The notes beneath the pieces were generated by a model. The model worked only from the letters and a program-made list of their open reading frames with translations. It was not told where the DNA came from and ran no database searches. The translations under genes were made by a program, and so were the position numbers. 64,000 bases of DNA, taken from Apium graveolens. Taxonomy: Eukaryota > Streptophyta > Magnoliopsida > Apiales > Apiaceae. Shown piece by piece: positions 32,911 to 44,695 of this stretch (the first letter of the stretch is position 1; each line of letters opens with the position of its first letter). The stretch covers positions 744,001 through 808,000 of the forward strand of contig NC_133647.1 of the NCBI RefSeq assembly GCF_009905375.1. The letters are read 5' to 3'.

Positions 32911-34618
32911 CACCGAGGCAATTCTGTAATTCCTTCTCTGCGCACTGATGGAGCCTTTCTAAATTAGCCTCAGCTTCACCTGTTCAACAAATGAAAACAG
33001 GAATAAATTACCAACCCAATAAACATAAGTTCCTGCTAAATTACATGATAAAAACCATGGAAATTTATACCTTGCAAACACTCAAAGAACTGCCTCTTGG
33101 CAAGCTCGTGCTCTGGCAAATAGAATCCATAATCATACGTCCATTTCAACACTCGCCTACATTCGATAGAAGTAACATAAAAGAGAAGACAGTTTCTGGA
33201 CTGGTTAGTGCTAAACTGGGATTCATTCTTAACTTCTTGTAGGAAACATAAATGTTTAAAAATTGGGGAATTTGTATAAAACATCCCAAAATAATGAGTT
33301 AGTTTGTGAATGAGTCCCCTTTTGTTCAATAATCATAAATATGTCCTATAGTTAACTTAAACTGACGTATAACCCTCATACATGTATAATAATCTCATCA
33401 ATATGAACATATGTACTAAAATGCCCCTAATATAATACAATACAATTTAAAAAAATCACTTGTTCCACCGAACATAAAATCATTGGGTCTCTATCAATTT
33501 TTGTTTCACCATATTTGACACAGGAATGTATGGTGGTTGGTTGGTTTTTTTATTACTATCAATGGGCTCTGGGATTTTTTAAATTTAAAGTTCAATGTTT
33601 AAAAACTTAACTTGGCCTCGCAATAATTGTTGCATTTTTCTTAGTGTACAAATAGGCGGGGGCAGACCATGTACTATCAATTCCTTAATTTTTATAATTT
33701 TACCATTGTAATTGAGTGTTGCATCAATTTAACGGGGGTGTAAAATGATTTTCAATTTTTAAAATTTTACCGATCAAAATTGATTGTTCCTGGTTGCATC
33801 AAGTTGAGCTAAGGTGAAATAAAATGATATTTCTTTTCCATTGTGATCACAAATCACTACCTAAGTGAAACCACCAAAGTTTAAAATTTATTGGATTGTA
33901 TACATCTCCTAATTACCAAATGTTAATATTTATATTCTCCAAGTCATTTGTAGGGTTATTTATGTCATTTAAAAACATGCACTTGTGTAATTAACTATGG
34001 TTAATCTAAAATTATAGAAAAGTTCTAATATAGAATATATTTAAAAATATAATTATAAATGGGATATATTTATAAATGGACTTTTATAATGGGACATATT
34101 AGTAAAAAACCCTAAAAAATGAGATAATAGATGAACTTCTAAAAGTATATAGGAGATCAAAAGTTCTAGAAAAAAAGAGTTGAATAATTAGTAGTGTTTA
34201 CATAGCTTGGTTCACCAAATGTGCACTAGTATCTAAGTTAATTTATGATGCAAAGATGAGTAAACCCGGTTAGTGTAATATATGCTTTATTCTAGTGAGA
34301 TCATCACTACTCTCTTGTTGATATATAGGAACATGTATGGATTGCAAATGAATATTAATATTTGATTACTGATTAAGATTTACTTTTCATTACTTCTTTA
34401 TATTCATCTATTTTACATTTTGAGAAATCCTTGGTGTAGTAAATTTATCTTTTGCTATTATCTTCGTTATATACCACAATTTCTAATTACACTTCTTTAT
34501 ATCTTGCTAATTCACACTATATCATGAAGACTAGGAACTTGTTTGTAAACAAGTTGTGGACACTGAAAGGAGAGGGCACGGGAATAGCAAGAGTTAAGAT
34601 CAAGAAACTTAGACATAC
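32911..34618 (-). repeat. Internal tandem duplication in unit A, copy 2
   Basis: Second copy of the mid-exon-l to exon-j segment. It is longer because of the 850-bp insertion at 33263-34112, and it lost about 150 bases including the acceptor of exon k''. Confidence 0.8.
33263..34112. mobile_element. 850-bp TIR element (MITE-like), unknown family
   Basis: It interrupts sequence that is continuous in the paralogous copies at about 32345 and 45055 (AAATGTTTAAAAAA..GAGAT). The ends form imperfect inverted repeats of about 50 bases, with shared blocks such as CATCCCA/TGTCCCA, ATAAT.AGT/ATAAAAGT and TCCC. TAAAAA flanks both sides (33257-33262 and 34113-34118) as a possible target duplication. No coding frame is present. 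The superfamily is not assigned. Confidence 0.6.
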
Positions 34619-35069
34619 CTGTGACCATGCTTCCAACACAAACTTCAATTGTGACTCTGGTATCTTCTGCTTCTCACTAAGTTTTTTAAGCTGGAAAAAA
34701 CAGAAAAACAAAACTTACAAAAAGCAGGGGGGAGAGTACTTATAGATCAATTTAAGTCCTTACGGGGATGTAGCAGCCCAAAAAACAATATGGCTAAATT
34801 GACGCTTACTCTACTTTTGGTGACAGAAACAAGATCACTCCATACACCAATTCAGTATAAAGAATACACTGTTCTTGTCAAGAGAGCTCAACAACTAAAT
34901 GCATGCAATGATGTAGTTTAAGAGATTAATTTGACTGGATAAAGAATAATGTTTTAAAGATTTATAGCTGTGTACTTGTGCTTAAATTTTCTAATTTATC
35001 TTCATTATTATTTAAAAATTAGAAACTTCTGACCAACTCAAAAGTAGATGTAAATTACAAGCCAAATGA

Positions 35070-35307
35070 TACTCCCTCCATTCCTAAACAACAGTCCCTC
35101 TGATTTTTGGCCCGCATGTGTTGTGCTGCAAAATAAACTATTCAAAATTAATATAAAAATCAAATTTCTATATCAAATAAAGTTTCCCATCAAATATTGA
35201 TTTGATATAAACTTTTAACTTTAATTATGAGTATAATTATGTTTTCAAGCACCTCAATCAATGTGCTAAAAGATCAAAGCAGCTATTCTTTAGAAATGTA
35301 GGTTGTG
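35070..35307. mobile_element. Stowaway-like MITE (unit A copy)
   Basis: The left end TACTCCCTCCATTCCTAAAC is the classic Tc1/mariner Stowaway TIR next to TA. A degraded inverse (TTCTTTAGAAATGTAGG) closes it near 35305. An orthologous copy exists in unit B, so it predates the duplication. Confidence 0.6.
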
Positions 35308-35865
35308 GAACAAAAAAATCAAGTTAAATCTATCCACAATGGCTTCAAATTCTATTTTACATTTTGCTTGCAAATAAAAATGAGAGGTTATACAAATGAT
35401 ACAATCATAACTCTAGTCTAGGTCATATTATATCACAACTAAAAATAAAGTTTTGTTCATACATGCACAGTTTGCATTTTATGTAAATCTGCAAGGGCTT
35501 TCTGCCTCGACTGCCATTGAAAAGGTTAAAATGTCAGATTACTTGTAAGCAAATCATTTAAACATATTTACAACAGAAAAATATCCAAAAATAAACTAAT
35601 ATATTGATAACAAATAGCCATAGTCCATTTTCGATTACTGAAGTACAAAAAAACGAGAATTGGAATCTATTTGTATAAAATTCCTAACACAAGTATTCAA
35701 GTGTGCACTGAGCATATGTAATAAAATGAGTACTTATCTAAACTGCATTTAAAGAAAATAAATAAACATTAGCTACAGCTCAAAAGTTTTAATAATCTAT
35801 GAATTGTCACTATTAAGTTCCACTACTCCCCATGGGGAAATAACACATACGAAACAACTAAAACC

Positions 35866-36600
35866 AGTACATTTGCATGTATTCATTATATATAATTATC
35901 CTTAATAATATATCATAGGCAGCTGGAGATTTACAACAGTTCACAGACCATGACCCCTTAAGTTATAACCGAACTAACAGACGCTATATATAAACAAAAA
36001 GGACAAATACAACATATGCATAAGCCTCAAACCATGCCCTTTATCCTGATTTTCTTTCTTCACCCCTTCCCAAACAAGTTGCAACTACAAATCAGACTGC
36101 CTAGCAAGGTTATCACGGCGCTAAGTCGACCCTCGAAGCCTGAGTACCTTCGTGAAGACTAGTCGACAAGTCATCCGACTAGTCGTAAAAAGTCGACAAA
36201 GTGTTCATTATACGTATAGTTACTAGATTTAATATATAATATATTTGAACACATTAATTTTATAATTTAGATCAAAAGTAATAGAATAATTAGTTCAAAA
36301 TAAGCATGGTACATCACAATTATGGTTATGAAGCCCCCAAGTCGGGCTACGAGACTCTTGGGTGACCTTTACGTCAACTAGTCGACGACAAGTCAGGCTT
36401 GGAGACTCTTGGCGCCTGAGTACCTTCGTGTCGACTAGTCGCTGACTAGTCGTCGACTAGTCGTCTTCGTGATAACAATGCTGCCTAGTGATTCTTCTTC
36501 GCACAAGCTAATCACGACTGACTCACAAACTTTTTTATACTAGCCTTGCCTTTTACTGCTTCTCTGAATTCTTTGTTATGCTAGTGGATACAGGTTTTAG
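35866..36600 (-). repeat. Fossil ARI 3' UTR inside an intron (unit A)
   Basis: Between exons h' and i' lies sequence resembling the 3' flank at 29700-30060: AAACCAGTACATT, CACAGACCATGACC, AACCATG.CCTTTATCCTG, CTTCTTCGCACAAGCTAATC, TTTTACTGCTTC. It is interrupted by the hAT MITE. It implies an earlier duplication in which one gene copy ended here. Confidence 0.7.
36105..36480. mobile_element. hAT-type MITE, 376 bp
   Basis: The ends are inverted (CAAGGTTATCACG at the left, CGTGATAACAATG at the right) and an exact 8-bp target duplication CTGCCTAG flanks it (36097-36104 and 36481-36488). Unit B keeps the empty site (GACTGCCTAGTGATTCTTC near 47117). The interior is rich in ACTAGTCGAC motifs. An 8-bp duplication and CA(A/T)(G/T)GTTATC ends are hallmarks of the hAT superfamily. 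Confidence 0.9.
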
Positions 36601-37807
36601 AAGAGAAGTAATAACTATAAAATGGAATGAACAGAACCGGTCCTTTCTCAACTTAAATAATATAGCCAACTGAATGAACATTAGTGGACATCCAGGATAA
36701 CAAATCGTAAATTACTCCTTAAAGATACTATGAACCATACCTATATTCTCCATTTCAAGGAAAATAACTTTCACAAAGATAATGGAACATTTCCTACTTC
36801 CAATAGGAGTTATCCCTAATATCTCCTAGTGGATACACCTTTTCTCTTGGTAACAAAAGATTGAAGATTCGAACCTCAGTAGAGGCAGGGTAACTGACCA
36901 CTATCGGAATAAAGAGACTTGGATGACCTTTGATTTTTATAATGACTATACTATATAACAGGAGAAGTGGAGATATAAGTGACAAACTTGAACATACCGA
37001 CTGGTTGGTAGCACACCGCTCGTAATAATGAGTGTATCGAGTTCTTAGCCATCTCCCTTCTCTTCTCAGATTCATCATACTGCGAAAAATATAATACGTA
37101 GGAAATTAATTTATATGCATATTCTCAGCAAGTACATGACATCAAAGCAACAAACCTTACCACTCCCTCTTGTTTTGCTGCTTCATAATGGTTACTTGCA
37201 TAAAAGCCACCAGTTCTCTCCCCGTGATCAGACCAGACACCAAGACATAACCTGCCCATTAAATCGGTAAGACTATGAGATTGGCCGACTGTAAAATTAG
37301 TTATTTGTAGGAGAAAACAAAAACAAGCTAATTATTTTTGCCGCAGATCCAAGATGTGAAACTTCTATAAACACATTAAGATCATAAGAGAGCAGTGGAC
37401 ACTTCAACAGACCATCAAAGAAAAGTATGCAATACATCTAACAAAACTTGCCGCTTACCAGCAAAACTCAAATTTGCACGGTGGTGTGCAAGTCATGTGC
37501 ATGCAACCTTGGTTTTTCTCAATTGGTCTCTTACATTTGGGACAAGGCTTCGAATTAGCAAGTATCCTGTATCATAATAATAGAACATCATCAATTGAAA
37601 AATCCAACTTCTTAAGCACTTCATCACAATAAAAGGAAACAGTTTCAGTACAAACAAATAAAACATAGATGACAGACTTTTATATAAACATAGATGCAGA
37701 GCTGTGGTGCACATGGCTTTTCTTTTTGAGTATATAGATATTATACCAGGAAAGAAATATAAACTAGCTCGCCTAGACTTGAGTGTGAGTGTCAATGTGT
37801 GTATGTG

Positions 37808-37824
37808 TGAGAGGGGGGGGGGGG
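37808..37824. repeat. Poly-G run
   Basis: A G homopolymer flanked by GA repeats lies in the intron between exons e' and f'. A paralogous run sits at about 48480-48491. Confidence 0.8.
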
Positions 37825-40800
37825 AGAGAGGCATCCATAATAGTTTGTTAGTATCCTTTTACCAGTCAAGGAGGATTCTTTTCACAAAATGAATCCTACG
37901 GTTAGAAAGTTAGTATATAAATTATGTAGAAGGCCTACGCTTGAGAGAAGTGTCTTACGCCTAAGATACAACTGATGATGATCATGACCTGTGATAGTCA
38001 ATGCAGAGAATGGGAAGTGCTGAAATAATTTCCTAAAAACTATCCAAAAGTAATAACTTTACCAATACATATTTTCAGATTCAGCTGTATTTTTTAATAT
38101 CCATTTGGCCACAGTCTCGCAGTCCACTGGACGATGAGCTTCCTCCGTACACTGTAACAGTAATTTGAAATTATACCTTGTGACCCATTGTCAGCTAATA
38201 AATAAAAAGGAGAGTTTATAGTAGAGGAACTCGCATTCCAACAAAAGCTATATGAGCAAAGACATGACACGTCATGGCTGCCACTTCCAACATCAAATTC
38301 AACAGCACAATCACATCCTGGAGCAGGACACCACTTGAACTACACAAGAAAAGAAAATGAACGTTCAAACTGCTGCAGCGTAATTAATAACACCTATGCA
38401 CGAGGTTCAGCCAAATGTCAAAATATCAAACATGGAAAAGTAAAGATTCTTTTTTTCAAAAGAGAGCTACAAAGAATTTCAAGACCACAAAAAAAACCCT
38501 CAATATGCAAAATATTTCAACAGTAACCCAAAATCCCAAACATATATTAAGAAAAGCAAAAATTGACTTGCGCATAAGTTATAGCTCCTGCACAAGCAGG
38601 ACTCCACCAATACTTGATGCATACAACTTGACATGGCCACCAAGATCACTAAATTTCTACTATGAAACCCTTTTCAAACCAGTACATTCGCATAGCATTC
38701 CGCTATTATGATAATCCAAAATAGTACAACATAGGCAGATGAAGAGTTACAACAGTTCCCAGACCATGACCTTAAAGTTACAAGTTAACATACAGATGCT
38801 ATTCACAAAACGGACAAAAACATTTTATACAAAAGACTTAAACCATGACCCTTGTCCTGTTTTTCTTTCTTGACCCCTTCCAGAAACAAGTAGCAACTAC
38901 AAATCAGTCTGCCAAGTGATTCTTTTTCGCAAAAGCTAATCACGGATATCAGCCAGACATTCTTATACCAGCCTTTCTTTTTTTACTGCTTCACTGAAGT
39001 CTTTGTTTATGAGACATTTAATCCTGACGTAAAAATTTGAGCAAGTTATCTGCGTTGGCTGCATATCTGACACATCTGACTCCCTGCAACACATTTTGAG
39101 CTTGTAGTCTTCCTAGAGGCTCCTATAGAATTAACATCCGATAAACCATTCTCCAGTGCTCTGACCAAGTTTTCGAAGTAATTTCGCGTGACACTGTTGT
39201 GGCATTCAATAGCATGTTAAGTGATCTATCAACAAAATTTTCCCAGAAAATTATTTTGTAACAAGAATAAAAAAAAACAAGGTACTGCAATATATTAATA
39301 GCAGCTTCTCTTCAGAGCCTAGCTTCAATTGGTGCATATTGACAAGTGGGCAACTGACTACGTTTTCATAATGTTAACCAGGTACAGCTGTATGCTTTAG
39401 TGTTTACATAGCTTGCGCAATACATGCTCACTCACATATCCTTTTTCAAACAACTAAAAAGAAAGTCAAGTACAATATACTGCAAACTCAGATTGTTTCT
39501 CCGACAACAAAAAAGAAGCCAAGTACAAGATAATGCAAAAGGCAACTGATGCGGTATCATCAGGTAAACTTGCAAATATTCTGAACACAGACATGAAAAC
39601 AGAACTCCAGATCCATATAGCTTAGATAGATGGTGGGATTACGATTCATTGGGTTTAAAACAAAACAACCTCAGAAATTTCAGTTCCTTGCATGGAAGAG
39701 GACCTCTCCCAGTTTTAAACTGCTAGGTCAATTACAAAATCTTTAGGATAACTTCTAAAAACTCTAGCACAAAGACTTCCCATATGTTCAAGTTCTACCT
39801 GCGGCCTGCGCACTCTTTTCCGTTTAAGTTTTTAACAAGACTTTTCATATAATTTCGTTGATTCATGGCCCATGTAGTAGTGCCTAGCTTAAAATCCAAC
39901 CCTACTAAAGAAACCCCAAGAAGAGGCTAACAAAGTACCCAAACTAATTGCTTTTAACTGATGACAGTACACGTGTTCCAGCATCTACTAATTTGAAAAC
40001 AAGCACTCTTTGTATATAACATAAATAAACAAACTTTAACAATTCACTAGCCTACAAACCCTTTGCAGAATGAGCTCTGATGTTAAAACTCGCCCCCAAG
40101 AAACAGTCCAATATCTCATTTTACACATTGCCAAATTTCCCCAAGAATATTCCACATATTGACAAGTTATAAGCTACTTGCAGACTGATCTTGGTTTACA
40201 AAATCATTAACTTCTAGAGTTCACCTAGAGTTTCATACTCCCATAACATCCCATAGCAATTTTCGAAGTAAATCTTCAGATACAGAAGCTCAATGAAGAG
40301 GGACTAAACACCTACTAAATTTAAGCATGTATGTTGCTCAATAGAAAAAGACTATTAACTGACTGACAACTTATTAATTCATAGGGTTAGCTTGATTTAG
40401 TGAGCGCACCCAGACTGGGACAACTCAGTAAATCTCCAGTCCACCCTACTAAATAGCCTTCCTTCAAACCCCCTCTCTGCCCATCAGTAAAGTGCATACA
40501 GCAATTTCTTTTGCATTTCATTTTGTTTCAATATAACAGCAAATAAATATCTTACACAATATATACCTAGTCAATCCAGCCAGTTTTGTACGAAAACCAC
40601 GAAAATCTTCAGATGTACCATCACCGAGGTAATTCTGTAATTCCTTCTCTGCGCACTGATGGAGCCCTTCTAAATTAGCCTTAGCTTCACCTGTTCAACA
40701 AATGAAAAACAAGAATAAATTACCAACCCAATAAACATAAGTTCCTGCTAAATTACATGATAAACACCAGGGAAATTTTATACCTTGCAAATACTCAAAG

Positions 40801-40833
40801 AACTGCCTCTTGGCAAGCTCGTGCTCTGGCAAG

Positions 40834-43800
40834 TGTCAATTTGGTTTGAATTGACCTCCATCTGAGAGGTACTTTCATTATATAATAATATCAGATACAT
40901 ACAAGAGGTATACAAGGCTGAATATCAGAGATCACAATCACTAATATCTAGGCTAATTTCTAGTAATCAGGAGATATAATCATATATACAACCATGCTAT
41001 TAATGACTACATATTTACAAGAGTGCATGATATATGCCATGATATTTGCTGTTATGATTTAAGCCTTAACATTATCATCCCCCCTCAAATTGATGCTTAA
41101 TTGATGTTGGTTTGTCACGAAGCATCAATTTGCCAACAAGAAACTTATGACGTTGGTATGTCATAGCTTTAGTAAAAATATCAGCTACTTGAAGCGTAGT
41201 GGAAACATGAGGAAGAGATATCGTGTGAGTGTCAAAGGCTTCACGAATGGAATGACAATCCACCTCAATATGCTTTGTACGCTCATGATAAACTGGATTA
41301 GCAGCAATCTGAATCGCACTAGTGTTATCAGCATAAAGTGAAGCGGGTTTAGACTAGCTGAAGCCAAGTTCAGCTAGAAGGCCACGAAGCCAAATAATCT
41401 CTGAACAAGCAGCAGACATAGCACGATATTCAGATTTAGTAGAAGATTTTGAAACACGAGCTTGCTTTTTACTCTTCCAAGAAATCAAGGAGTTCCCAAG
41501 AAACATGCACCAACCTGTTACAGATCTTCGAGTGTTGGGGCAACCGGCCCAATCAGCATCACTATATGCAACAAGATGAAGAGGATTACCAGCTGAGAAG
41601 AATAATCCACGGCCAAGTGTCCCGCGAAGGTACCGAAGGATACGACGAACAGCAGCTAAATGCAAATGACGAGGCTTTTGCATGAATTGACCGACTCGCT
41701 GAATATCGAAAGAAATATCCGGACGTGTAATGGTCAAGTAGTTCAAGCTACCTACTAATTGACGATGTAGAGTAGAATCAGAAAGTAATTCACCTTCCTC
41801 TCTGCTGTATTTTGTGTTAACTTCTAATGGAGTATCTACAGGAGAGGCATCTTGGAGACCAGCTAACTTAAGCAAATCTTGAGTATATTTAATTTGACTC
41901 GGAAAAATACCAGAGGCATCGGTATCAATTTTCAGGCCCAAAAAAGAAGTTAGAGGACCAAGATCTTTCATGTGAAATGAGGCATGAAGATGTAATATGT
42001 CCCGGTAATAACAATGTCGTCAACATAAACAAGAAGAAGAACAATGCCAGCAGATGTCTTGCAAAGAAACAAGGATGGGTCATATTGACTTTGCTTAAAT
42101 GAGAACTGAAGTAATGTGGTTCGAAATTTATCAAACCAAATTCAGGAAGATTGCTTCAATCCATAAATTGAGCGTTTTAACTTACACACGTACGAAAAAG
42201 ATGACGATAAACCGGGAGGTAAAGTCATGTAAATCTCCTCTTTCAGATCAACGTAAAGAAAGTTTATACCCCATAAAAGCACATTTAACAGATTGAGCAC
42301 AAAGTTTATGACGCTCATGAGGTGGTAGATGAACAAAGCAAACACATCCAAAAGTATGCATATCAAGATAGTCGGGATGCTTCTGATAAAGACGAAAATA
42401 AGGAGAATCCTAGTTCAATACTTGTGAGGGCAACCTATTAATCAAATAAACAGCGGTGCTTAAGGCTTCAACCCAAAATCTAGAAGGGATAAAAGATTCA
42501 AGTAATAATGTGCGAACAACATCTAATAAATGACGATTTTTACGCTCAGCAACCCCATTTTTTTTGCAGAGGCGTTTAGGGACAAGAACGTTGGGAAACA
42601 ATTCCCTTTTGTTGTAGAAAATCATGAAATGCATGAGACATATATTCCCCACCCGAATCAGATCTTAGCACTTTAATTTTTCCAGAAAATTGATTGTCAA
42701 TATATGATTCAAAGGTTTTAAACACAGTAAATACCTCAGATTTTGAACGAAGAAAATAAACCCAAGTATACTTACTGTAATCATCAATAAATGTGACAAA
42801 ATAATTATAATGTGCATGAGATACGATTGGAGTAATACCCCACACATCACTATGAATGATATCAAAGCACTTTTCTGCACGACTACCATGAGAAGGAAAA
42901 GGCAGTGACTTGCTTTTACCTAATTTACAAGCTGAACAATCGAAGGAAAGATGCGAGGAAAGATTATTTTTATTGCCCAACAAAGATTATTTTTATTGCC
43001 CAACAATCTAGAATTTATTATATGAGAGAGAACAACATTATTCGGATGGCCTAAACGCTTATGCCATACTTTACCCTTGTGGTTTACATCAATACTAGCC
43101 AAGGAAACAACATTAGGAATAGAAAAATTCAAAGAAAATAAACTTCTAACTTTATGCCCCTTCGCTAGTATACTCCCCGATACCTGATCCTGCACAACAA
43201 CCATCATGGGAAAATCGAACATTACAGTTATTATCAACCAATTGTCCTACTGATATAAGATTGGTAGATAGCTCAGAAGACACAAGAACATCTTTAATTG
43301 AAGAGTTAATATCCCCAATAGCATGAATGGGCAACTTACTACCATTAGCAACCTGAATGTCCCCTTCACAATTCTGAACATTGCTAAGGGTGTTACATGA
43401 ATTTGTCATGTGATTGGATGCGCCAGAATCAACAAGCCATGATAAAGAGGGATAAGTGTGCTTACCTTGAAGCCCTAATGTTGAAAAAAGCTATAATGAT
43501 CATTTGCTGAACCATTTCTGGAGTAACTGTTGGTTTACCGTCTGGTGTAGCAGCAACAACAGCCTGATTAGCAGTAGCAACGTGCTTAACTTGACGACGT
43601 TGAGGCCTGATCGGGCATTCCTTGATAATATGTCTGGCTTCTTACAGTATGTGCAAGATTTCTTTACACAATCAGCAGCGATATGTCCATATTCCCTACA
43701 GTTATAACATTGAACTTGTCTCAAGTCTCTTCATTTGTTTTGTTTATAATTTGTAACATAAGCTACAACAGTCTCATGAATCTTATATTGATTAAGTATA

Positions 43801-44695
43801 ACTTGTGTGGCAAGACGTTGCTCTTCTCGTAATAATTCTCCAAAACAAACATCCAAGGAAGGAGGAGGATTATGATTCGTCAGATTTGAGCGGGCTGCCT
43901 CATACTCCGGACGCAATTTCATCAAAAACTGACCGCGTTTACTCGGTTCATGAACTTTTTGAACAGCAACCAACGATTCTTTCGATACTTCAGCATAGAT
44001 TATGTCAACATATTTTGCCCATAAATTCAAAAATCCAGAAAAAAAATCCTGAACAGAAAGATCACCTTGAGAATACTTGGCAATCTCATATTCCAACTGA
44101 AAACGTTTGGCTAAATTGTCCTGATTATAAACCTTCTTTAAATACTCCCACATTTCTTTAGATGTCTTATATGGCCTCAAATTTGGAACGAGCGTTTGAT
44201 CAACTGAACCCAATATCCAAGTCATGACTCTAGCATCTTTTACTAGCCATTTCGCCAAACTAGCAGCTTCAGTAGGAGCTGCATCGCTACCATCTCCCAA
44301 GTAGAGTAATTCTTACCTGTGAAATGTACACATATTCTCCAAGTTGCTATTCTACATGATATTCCAAAAAAACAAACTTAGAAAAATCCCCGAGGCCCAG
44401 ATTTAGACTACAAAAATAATCTTAAAGTTCGGAATTCTAGCTCTGATACCATGTCAATTTGGATTGAATTGACCTCCATCTGAGAGGTACTTTCATTATA
44501 TAATAATATCAGATACATACAAGAGGTATACAAGGCTGAATATCAGCGATTACAATCACTAATATCTAGGCGATTTTCTAGTAATCAGGAGATATAATCA
44601 TATATACAACTATGCTTTTAATGACTATATCTTTACAGGAGTGCATGATATATGCCATGATATTTGTTGTTATGATTTAAGCCTTAACAATATTA
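40834..44695 (-). mobile_element. Copia element II, complete boundaries, degenerate
   Basis: Minus-strand element of 3,862 bp with 244-bp LTRs (40834-41077 and 44452-44695) flanked by an exact 5-bp target duplication GCAAG (40829-40833 and 44696-44700). The primer site next to the 5' LTR is a perfect TGGTATCAGAGC on the minus strand (44440-44451), and the polypurine tract GAGGGGGGA abuts the 3' LTR at 41078. It sits inside ARI exon k of unit B. The LTRs differ at about a dozen positions by eye. At under 4 kb it is shorter than an intact copia element, with part of RT deleted. Confidence 0.95.
41075..44300 (-). pseudogene. Copia element II gag-pol, broken
   Basis: Pieces on the minus strand, in order: gag 44300-43731 (WILGSVDQTLVPNLRPYKTS); double zinc knuckle 43724-43600 (CYNCREYGHIAADC, CTYC); protease and pre-integrase 43409-42920; integrase core 42983-42576 (DVWGITP, SDSGGEY); integrase end 42652-42410; a truncated RT start 42366-42142 (EEIYMTLPPGL, KRSIYGLKQSS); YVDDIVITG near 42015-42030 out of frame; RT end/RNase H 41971-41354 (GRGLFFSAGN, SSTKSEYRAM); and the tail 41263-41075. 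At least six frame breaks and a deletion between integrase and RT abolish function. Confidence 0.85.

Larger units (their letters stand above)
30092..38339 (-). pseudogene. ARI7/ARI8-like RBR E3 ligase, unit A exons d'-m'
   Basis: ARIADNE proteins are RING-IBR-RING ubiquitin ligases. Exons on the minus strand, gene order: d' 38235-38339 ([17 protein letters not shown]); e' 38063-38151 ([11 protein letters not shown]); f' 37459-37566 (RING2, [18 protein letters not shown]); g' 37161-37251 ([16 protein letters not shown]); h' 36998-37079; i' 35463-35510; j' 34619-34690; k'' 33071-33166; l'' 32910-32979; k' 31938-32037; l' 31723-31846; m' 30092-30362. Lesions: h' lost 8 bases (frameshift after MAKNS); k'' lost its acceptor; l'' is half an exon. 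Exons f', g', i', j', k', l' and m' are intact with proper splice sites and phases. There is no N-terminal half or promoter in this unit, so a full E3 cannot be made. Confidence 0.85.
29639..38610 (-). repeat. ARI locus tandem unit A
   Basis: This is one of two tandem copies of the 3' part of the ARI-like gene. Its left border (ACTTGATGCATACAACTT at 29641) recurs at the left border of unit B (38613). The junction at about 38610 joins the intron that precedes exon d' of unit A to the 3' flank of unit B. Unit A contains exons d' to m', an internal 1.1-kb duplication and two transposon insertions that unit B lacks. Confidence 0.85.

Noticed and set aside
36834..36900. tRNA-like string GGATTCGAACCTC near 36868 and 47493
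   Set aside because: Resembles a T-arm only; no acceptor stem, anticodon arm or D arm can be folded around it.
37493..37834. 113-codon minus-strand frame and its partner at 48146-48535
   Set aside because: Only the RING2 exon part is real; the rest is intron read-through containing repeats such as poly-G and TG runs.
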